Source: Lentinula raphanica (Eukaryota > Basidiomycota > Agaricomycetes > Agaricales > Omphalotaceae). Taken from it: 64,000 bases of DNA. This document shows, piece after piece, positions 57,250 to 64,000 of this stretch (position 1 is the stretch's first letter; each line of letters begins with the position of its first letter). The notes beneath the pieces were generated by a model. It saw only the letters and a list, made by a program, of their open reading frames with translations. It did no database searches and was not told where the DNA came from. The position numbers and the translations under genes are program-made. The stretch covers positions 1,240,001-1,304,000 of the forward strand of contig JANVFP010000009.1 of assembly GCA_027919835.1 (NCBI GenBank), given 5' to 3'.

Positions 57250-58737
57250 TAGCAAAAGATTCTAAACATGTTCTGTTCTGTTGATGATCTCACCAATACT
57301 GTATTGATATAATTATATGTTTAAAGGGTGTTATGTGTCATGCTATCAACTTGGTTTTTACAAAGTTCATGCTCTCAAATATAATATATTGGCAAAGCTG
57401 GCAGCCAAAAACTGACTTTATATGGCAGGTCATTGGTTCTGTTATACATTATTTTTTTCAAAACACCTAAATTCATGGGGTTGTGTTGCATGACACCTAA
57501 ACTTATGGTCATATTCATACAGTAGTTCAGTTGTATTGGAGAAGACAGAGTCACAGAGTTGAGTTTGAAAACATTGAGTGTGAAAATTGTAAGAGGAAAT
57601 AAAATCACTGTACTTCTGGGTTGGGTACATGTAAAGTTGTTACAGCAGTGATTCAGCTGCTTCTCAGTGCCAAATGCTAGAACTCAACATTTATGTACTA
57701 TGGACATAAACTAAAAAATAAGTGAGAATAATTATTATATAGAAAATGTTGAGTAAAATATTTTCACCTGCAATCTGGAAGCTGAATTTCTGGGTTCTCC
57801 TTCCTATGATATAATCTTTGGGGAAAAAATGACTGGAAAACTTTTGAAAAGTAGTAGGCTAAAGAAAATTGGCTACTTATATTGATGCCTGTAATTGTCA
57901 GATATCTTAACAGCATTGAATGTATTCTAAACATTAGCTGCAGTACCTTGTAACACATTACATACTGTAAAATTGATTGAAGATTTTAGAAATAATCAAG
58001 AATGTCCTATTCAACTTATTATCTGGCTTGGTAGAATCCAATGTATTGAAAAAGTAGTTGATACCTGTAGAGTTTCAGAAAAAGCATTGAAAGATACAGA
58101 GCCTTAAACATTACTTGCTAAATCAAGATCTTCAAAGGTTGAACTTGGTATGATATTTGTCTTGCAATTTGTAAAAGGGTTTGATTGAACTCTTGATTTA
58201 TATCCTGAGTTCATGATATTGTAATTTGCATCTGAGAATATATTTGGATTGTGTTTATTTGTAAATCATCTTTGTGATCTGTTAATAAGATAACCAGTCA
58301 GGTGCATATTTCATGGTGAGTTTTTGTCAGCAAAACCTGAATTTTGCTTTCCAGCACTTCCAGTGTTGTACAGTGCTGTACAGTGCTGTCCAGCATCCAT
58401 TCAATGCTAGACAGCACTCAATACACTCAGTCAATATAATTGTGACATGGTGAGAATTTCTGAGAATATCTGAGTAGCACTGAGCACAAGCCAAGGAGTA
58501 CCATGCCAGAATTAAATGGTGCTGCAGAGTTGTGCAGCACTGTCCAGCATTCATAAGACTCTGTTCAGCACTGTCCAGCAGCACCCTATTTTGATAAGCT
58601 GTGTATAGCTCAAACTGATTCACTGGTGGCAAAAGATGTATTGAGTTGTATACTACATATTTATAGTTATATGCGGAAGATATTACAAACCAAATGGCAC
58701 AGGAAACAAATAAATCAGATAACTGGAACTCAATCCT
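57250..58737. other. AT-rich convergent spacer
   Basis: About 1.5 kb between the two NTPase/nuclease genes. No supported gene. It contains the CAGCACTG motif cluster listed separately and many A/T runs. Confidence 0.5.
58350..58590. repeat. Cluster of TGCTGTCCAGCA-like motifs in both orientations
   Basis: CAGTGCTGTACAGTGCTGTC followed by CAGCAT (about 58370-58395) is mirrored by GCAGCACTGTCCAGCATTCA (58535) and CAGCACTGTCCAGCAGC (58567), with further partial copies (CCAGCACTTCCAGTG, AGACAGCACTC) between. The arrangement, repeated words facing each other over about 150 bp, resembles the subterminal repeats of a small transposon. I could not define ends or a target duplication. Confidence 0.45.
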
Positions 58738-61700
58738 TTACTTCCTCCTCCTCAAGTTATATCGTGAGTGCACTGCACCAGATAAGGGTTTAGTAACTTC
58801 CATGCTTCGAAGCTTCTTCCGTGCAGGTGTTAGGGAATGATGATCCCTAGATGACTGGCTATGCAGTGATTCATCCAAGCTCAGCAATGCTGTCTTTGAA
58901 CGTGTCAATCTGGTGTGACCACTTGTATCTATAGAAGGAGAGTTCTCCAGGGACAATTCAGACAGAAGTCTTTTTGTACAGGTTTTATATGTTATGGGCT
59001 TGGTTTTGCAATTACCCACAATTGAAGCAACAAGGCTGTGCAAGACTTCCTCTTGTGGTATGTTTTTGACTGCTTCTTGGAGGACAGAGATGTTTAAGGA
59101 TGCAACTGGATATTGGCTAGGTACTTCAGCCAAAATATCTTGTCTCTTGAGATCAGTTTCCAGTGAAACAAGGATGCGCAAGAGCTCCACTGAATTATTC
59201 CTCCGAGATGGCATTAGTACCCCTTCTGCTTGGGTTAGGTTGTTGACATTGAGTATTCCATCCTACTTCAAGAATCAGTCAGTATGCCCTAAATTATAAT
59301 TCACACTACTCACATAGTTGAATAACACAGAAGGAGTCATTCCATCAATGATTGTCTGCACTGCAGCAATATCTATACCATCAGCTTGATTGGCATCAGG
59401 GAGTAACTGAAGGGCCACACAAATCCGCATACAGTTCTGCAGCTCAAGGATGAAATAGAGTGTAGCTGTAGTTGCTTTGGTATGCAAACAGAATGGTATA
59501 CCCCCACTGTTATTCAACCAATCAAGAACATCAGATGACAAAATTGTACGGAAGACAAGCTGAGATGGGGTTGCAGGAGAATAATGAATTGGAATTGCCA
59601 TTACTGTGTCTCCAGTTTTCTGTAATGCAACAAGATGCACATGCTGAGTGGCCCAGCGGGGAGATGTGCGGGTTCCAAATGTAAGAACCTTTGAAAGCTT
59701 GGGATTTGAAGTGAAGCAGAGAGCCAATGCAAATATGACATAGTCCAGGCCATACAACAGACAATTGTCAGCTGAGGAACGCAAAGCCATGAACTGATTG
59801 AAGTTTGGTGCTAAGGATGACCGTTCAGAAAGCCATTGAGCCACAGCTACAAGTATCATTGGCTCATCCACAGCTATGCTTGACATTGTATCATCATCAT
59901 CAGTACAATGTCCAAATCCAGTAGAAACCCATGAAATGTCATGAAAGGTAGATGGGTGAAAACGATAGTCTGCAATTAAGTGTTGCAGTAGCAAATGATG
60001 TAGGTTGGCACATAATTCTGGTGCTTTCAAAACCATCAGAATCTGATTCAGCACAGGAGGCTATTGAAAACATACACCGTTCAAGTTGGTACATTGGAAT
60101 GCCATCTAACTCAGGGAGGAACTGTAATTGTGGTTCAGCTTGGAGAAATTTGTCCCCGTCAGAGGGCCAGAAGCCTGTGAACATATGGATGAACCAGTTC
60201 AGCCGTGAGTGGGGACTTCGAAATCCTGTTTCAACAAGAGTTCCTAGGAATGCCGCCGTTGCACGATGTCTAGAAGAGAATCAATACACCAAGTAAAACA
60301 GCAGTCATTATGTTACTTGCCTTCCTCGAAGCCAATGCCATATACGACGAAGAAGGTTTTTCCCTGAAGGAGAAGATGCAAAAGAAGGGGGCAAGTATTT
60401 GAGGACATAGTTTCGTTGATCCGCAATGCTGTCAAATGCCCCAGTTGAGGATATCCACCTCCATTGCTTCCATTCATCATCTTTGTAGTAGATATCAGGA
60501 ATACATGTCCCAGCAATGACCATAGTAGCAGGCATTGCCTGTAGATGGTATTGCCAGACTTGTATGATCTCCTTTAATATCGGATGGGGGCCATGAACAC
60601 TTCTGAATGCAAAAGTGTATCTTTCAGAAACAGCATTAGCTTCATCAAGGACAACGAAGAAATGAGGATCCGGGAATCTCTGCAGGAATGAGTTGGTGAT
60701 ATCCTCCATGCACTGTGCGATACAATCATCTATCAAGATGTCACTAGCATTTGAGGCGCTGATTATGGATCGCAAAACTGCGAAGGCATCCAAATGATTG
60801 TCCAAAAAAGGATGTAGTTGCGCAAGGAACCATCGTGTTTTGTGAACGTCTTCAACCTCACCCTTCGTTACGATTTCTATATATAATTGGAAAACCAACA
60901 ACCTGGCCAGAAGTAGTTCGCTGAAACAGCGACGAGTCAATGTGGCAATAGCTGAAGTCCGCGTTTCCGAGTAAGAGTTTCGATCACGCGCCATGGACAG
61001 AAGGACTGGGTGCGCCTCAATACGTCTCTTGATATCAGACTCGACGTCAAAGGAACCTAGACGAGAAGTATCAACTGTTGCTGTGAAATATAGACCCCAA
61101 TGCTTGCAGAGTCCTTCATACAAGAGCCTCGTTTTGCCTGTGCCCGACGAATTCACCAGGAAACTACCGACATGATGAATGATCAACACAATGACTGGTA
61201 TGGGTTTGGGAGTACGAACGTATTCTCGTTTGGTGCAAAGATGTGATCCAAGCGATTGTTCAATTGAGGTTCGGACTGGAAGCGTCCGTATTCATGCAGG
61301 ACAAGAAGAGGCTCGCCAAAAGGCCATATGTGAGGTACTTCGAGCTTCCGGATATGCTCCAAAACGGCATCGCTCATTGTAGTGGCATAAAGGGCGGACG
61401 GAGCCCATCTATGCAGCCATTCACTGGTAGAAAGCTCGAAAGCGGTACCATCTGCCACCTGGCCTAAAGGTTCACGCAGACCTTCCAACGAATCGAGCAC
61501 TTTGCAAAATTCGTCTCTGTAGTATATCATTGCCCGCGGATGATGGGGAAAGTCCGCTGATACTAGTCAGACAGGTATACAATATTCAGGCAGGCAAGCA
61601 CTCGCTCACCACTATCCTTCAGAATATCTGTATCTGCCTTTGTGTACGCCTTGTCCACTAGATCCCGCAAACCCGGCTTGCGCATAAGGTATCTGGCGCA

Positions 61701-61880
61701 ACATTGAGGGGAAACTAGCCCTGGGTCAGGTCTGAGGTCACTCCAGATTCCTTTCAAGGATTCAGAGAGATACAAAGCCTGCCAATTCTCAGAGAGGTGC
61801 TCGATTTCTTCAGAGGATGACATTGCGGAAAGAGAAGTTGACCATTCACACGGTAACGCTCGTTGATTGGCAACAATCAT
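58738..61880 (-). CDS. Crinkler-RHS-type P-loop NTPase plus degenerate REase-fold protein
   Basis: Homologue of the gene at 53.5-57.2 kb in opposite orientation. Exons read as 61880-about 61610 (alternative start Met at 61823), about 61561-61215, NTPase exon about 61170-60325, about 60285-60070, about 60054-59317, and about 59259-58738. Walker A is SSGTGKTRLLYEGL, Walker B is FFVVLDEANAV; the NTPase part ends in LLRRIWHWLRGR. The donor after that block is GCAAGT, a GC-AG intron where the other copy has GTGAGG. The region matching the nuclease core (about 59390-59470) keeps hydrophobic strands (ATLYFILELQ...ICVALQLL) but lacks the Asp and the Q-x-K found in the plus copy, so nuclease activity is doubtful. 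A basic C-terminal tail (SRYNLRRRK) ends the protein. Two junctions are insecure: a very short intron before Walker A and a possible frameshift near 60045-60070. It may be intact or recently damaged. Confidence 0.65.
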
Positions 61881-62347
61881 TTACCCTTTAGGGTAGGTCT
61901 TGTTGTAAGAACATGAGCCCACGAAAATATACAAGGAGTACAGAGCGCTAGCATTGAGAATCTTGTCTGTAGGAAATTGTCGAAAGCGTTAGAACCCAGA
62001 TAGTAGATCCTCGCGACTGATGAAGCCACAACACTTCGAAGCTTCTCAATTTCATCGCTCAGAATGGTGTAGCACATATGTATATTCAATCGTTACGAGT
62101 CGTTGCAAGTCGTAAGGTTCGTAAAACCAATAATGTAACAACCCAATGTACAACGCACAGAGAAGATGAAGGGTCAGGTTATTATAGAGGTGATGTGCTC
62201 TAAACGGAGAGAGAGAGTTTGAGGAAACTATGCAAAGGGATAGATAATTTAGCATCCCGAATATAAGACAGCAAGAATCAAAGCAAGGAAGCAGAATATG
62301 AGCAACGAAGATGACTGATCAATCAAGTGGCGAAAGAGAAAAGATGC
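61881..62347. other. Intergenic region
   Basis: Upstream flank of the minus-strand NTPase gene and 3' flank of the next gene. No supported feature. Confidence 0.5.
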
Positions 62348-62891
62348 CTATGAACGTTTTCCCGCAGAGCTAGGAGGTCTTGAATTTGCACTCTCGCTCT
62401 GGCCTCTCGGGCGACTATCTGACAAAGCAGAAGGAGAGCGTTTTGGTAGGGACATGTCGTCTTGGGAGCCCTTGGAGAAAAAATCGTCCTCGTCTTCATA
62501 CGGTGATGATGCTGCGTTGATCTAGAAAAGATGCGTCCGTTCGTATGATATGTCTGGACATAAAATCATCACGTACCCATTGTCCCAGAACTTCCGCCAC
62601 CCTAGCTGCTTCCTCCGGACTAAACCGACATTCTGTCCCTTTCTCTGCATGTAACCTCAACAGCTCACTCAAAGATCTCTTCCCTTTCGTTCCAATTGGT
62701 CCCGTTGGAGTTGCATGGACTTCGCCATCTGTAGGAAATGCAACAGAATTACGCGGCGTTTTCGCGTCGTTTGACACATCTCCCTCGTTCATGACCAGTG
62801 AACGGTCCCAGTCTTCACTTTGGGAACTATTTGAATTGAGGGAGAGTTGTGACATAGAAAAGTCGGCGGAATCGACAGAAGCTGAGGACAT
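62348..62891 (-). CDS. Small conserved fungal protein, function unknown
   Basis: Two exons (62891-62577 and 62521-62348) give 162 residues. The first half is Ser/Asp-rich (MSSASVDSADFSMSQLSLNS); the centre holds the block KRSLSELLRLHAEKGTECRF followed by SPEEAARVAEVLGQWINA, which spans the splice site and looks like a conserved helical module; then an acidic patch (SPYEDEDDFFSKGSQDD) and a Ser/Pro/Arg-rich tail. I recall similar short proteins with the SELLRLHAEKG...SPEEAARVA signature in other basidiomycetes, all uncharacterised. The frame is open upstream to 63080, but the upstream part has no conserved look; Met 62891 gives a compact protein. No targeting signal is visible; probably nuclear or cytosolic. 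Confidence 0.7.
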
Positions 62892-63696
62892 GGTGGGAGT
62901 AAAGATGGGATAGGAACTGGGATAGCTGTGAGATGTGATGCACGACAAATAGATATGTTGCTCTAAGACGAGAGGGAAGAGGGAGTTGATTGGAGAGATG
63001 AATGGATGAGAAGTAGGCGTGCGGATGTTTTGAAGATGTCGCAAATCAGATGGCGCAAAATTGGAATTTCTGTGTATCAAGCCGTTTGAGAGGATACTCT
63101 AGCTCGCAGCGCAGCGAAAAATAAGATAGTCGGAAAACGGTTCTACGCTGCAAAGGTTCAAACGTTCGGTAACAAATCAACGAGACACTACTGAGGATAT
63201 CTTACCTGTAATCGCTGGAGACGCAGCCAGGCTATGATGTGGAAAAGGAGGAGGGTGGTGGCGATTATAAAAAGGGATAGATTTCTCACGCGTCCGAGGA
63301 TCAACAGAACAATAATGGGCGCTAATGGGCGCTTTGCCTGTTGACCGTGGTCCGTACTCTAGTACGACGTATGTTCTCAGATCTTGCTTTGTCCACCCCT
63401 TGACTGACTGTAGAGCAGATTTTTATGGTCATGCTGATAAGCTTTATCCCTCTCGAAAGCTGATCCATTTTTAGGACTCAGCCACTTCCGACTTTGAATT
63501 TGAACAACCGGTGGTAACTGAAATGGACCATGCATGATGCCAGTGTCTGAATTCTGGAGTCGATTCGTCTGCTGCTCCGGAACTATCCCAGTATCCGAGG
63601 TGATTTCGGAATGACTGTTGAGTATTTAATGAAATTATGTACTCAAACTGGATGTCGTCGAAGATACGAGAAGCGACCTTGGTTCCTCGAATTCAT
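62892..63696. other. Intergenic region
   Basis: No supported gene between the small protein and the P450 end. TATAAAAAGG at about 63266-63275 (+ strand) is TATA-like, but its strand and target are unclear. Confidence 0.4.
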
Positions 63697-64000
63697 CTAT
63701 TTACCAACACCAACTCTCTCAAACTTGGCCTGACTTATGAGCTCCGCCACATCAGCGTTGCGTGCAGTGAACTGGCACCCAAATGGCTGTGGTCGGCTGT
63801 GAAAGAGGGGAGAGTACGATAATTGTAGGAGATTCGATTTACATACTTGATTAAGACTTACATTATCAGACCTTCGATAGATCTTAGAGGATCAGGAAGC
63901 TTGGGTTTCCTATCTGCATCCAACTCGGCAGTGATATTGAATGCCCAAAGCATATACGCGATATGAATGAACAGGCTGTTGTTTGCTACGTGTCGCCCTA
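63697..64000 (-). CDS. Cytochrome P450, 3' end only (runs off the right edge)
   Basis: Two terminal exons are visible: 64000-63862 and 63796-63697, joined by a 65-nt intron. The protein starts in the haem loop at GRHVANNSLFIHIAYMLWAF, with the axial Cys just beyond the window edge, and continues FNITAELDADRKPKLPDPL, then the usual C-terminal motif RPQPFGCQFTARNADVAELI. The pattern C-x-G-R-H-V-A-N-N-S-L-F-I is typical of mushroom P450s of a family different from the one at 1.2-3.4 kb (that one reads CAGRYMADNTVW). Everything upstream lies outside the window, so family and integrity cannot be judged. Confidence 0.88.

Noticed and set aside
1..64000. tRNA or rRNA genes
   Set aside because: I looked for tRNA arm signatures (GGTTCGAATCC-like T loops with matching acceptor ends) and found no convincing cloverleaf; a tRNAscan run would settle it.

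Overview
The window looks like nuclear DNA of an Agaricomycete (mushroom-forming) basidiomycete. The evidence is many GT-AG introns of about 45-65 nt, families typical of these fungi (a DUF6698-like gene, expanded P450s, paired MYND-finger proteins, secreted A1 proteases, P-loop NTPase/nuclease proteins of the Crinkler-RHS type), and abundant small inverted-repeat elements. No species can be named from the sequence alone. Gene models were built by hand from frame, splice sites and comparison of paralogues inside the window. Exon edges are therefore predictions, but most models close in frame over all their exons.

Layout, left to right. 1.2-3.4 kb: a cytochrome P450 (-). 5.6-6.2 kb: a displaced copy of the promoter and signal-peptide exon of the secreted gene at 50.4-52.0 kb. 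6.2-7.1 kb: a non-coding foldback element. 9.1-10.8 kb: a conserved fungal multi-pass membrane protein. 11.3-13.2 kb: endonuclease III/NTH1 (-). 14.0-15.0 kb: a four-TM protein. 15.9-20.0 kb: two tandem pepsin-family aspartic proteases. 20.4-22.9 kb: a DUF6698-like gene flanked by a perfect hairpin and GCGAGG-rich repeats. 22.9-23.7 kb: a CACTA-ended foldback element, inserted 7 bp past the stop of the next gene. 23.7-28.0 kb: two tandem MYND-finger proteins (-).

29.0-29.8 kb: an alginate-lyase-2-fold (PL7-like) secreted lyase. 30.3-33.4 kb: a mitochondrial DEAD-box helicase of the MRH4 type (-). 33.5-37.3 kb: gene-poor, with an old 0.75-kb tandem duplication. 37.3-37.9 kb: a secreted precursor made of ten repeats separated by dibasic Kex2 sites, the most interesting locus here. 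41.5-42.1 kb: mitochondrial ribosomal protein mL41 (-). 42.8-46.5 kb: two uncharacterised low-complexity proteins (-). 48.3-49.9 kb: a GPI-anchored cell-surface protein. 50.4-52.0 kb: a secreted two-repeat orphan (-). 52.5-52.9 kb: a TA-flanked MITE. 53.5-61.9 kb: a convergent pair of NTPase/nuclease (Crinkler-RHS-like) genes, the left one AT-rich and frameshifted. 62.3-62.9 kb: a small conserved protein (-). 63.7-64.0 kb: the 3' end of a second P450 running off the right edge.

Housekeeping genes (NTH1, MRH4-like helicase, mL41) are interleaved with secreted, lineage-specific and mobile-element-derived genes. Two secretory gene sets (proteases, lyase, GPI protein, repeat precursor) point to extracellular digestion and signalling, but nothing shows that they are co-regulated. 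The repeated motif of the window is local duplication: paired proteases, paired MYND genes, paired NTPases, duplicated internal repeats and an exon-plus-promoter copy displaced by 46 kb.
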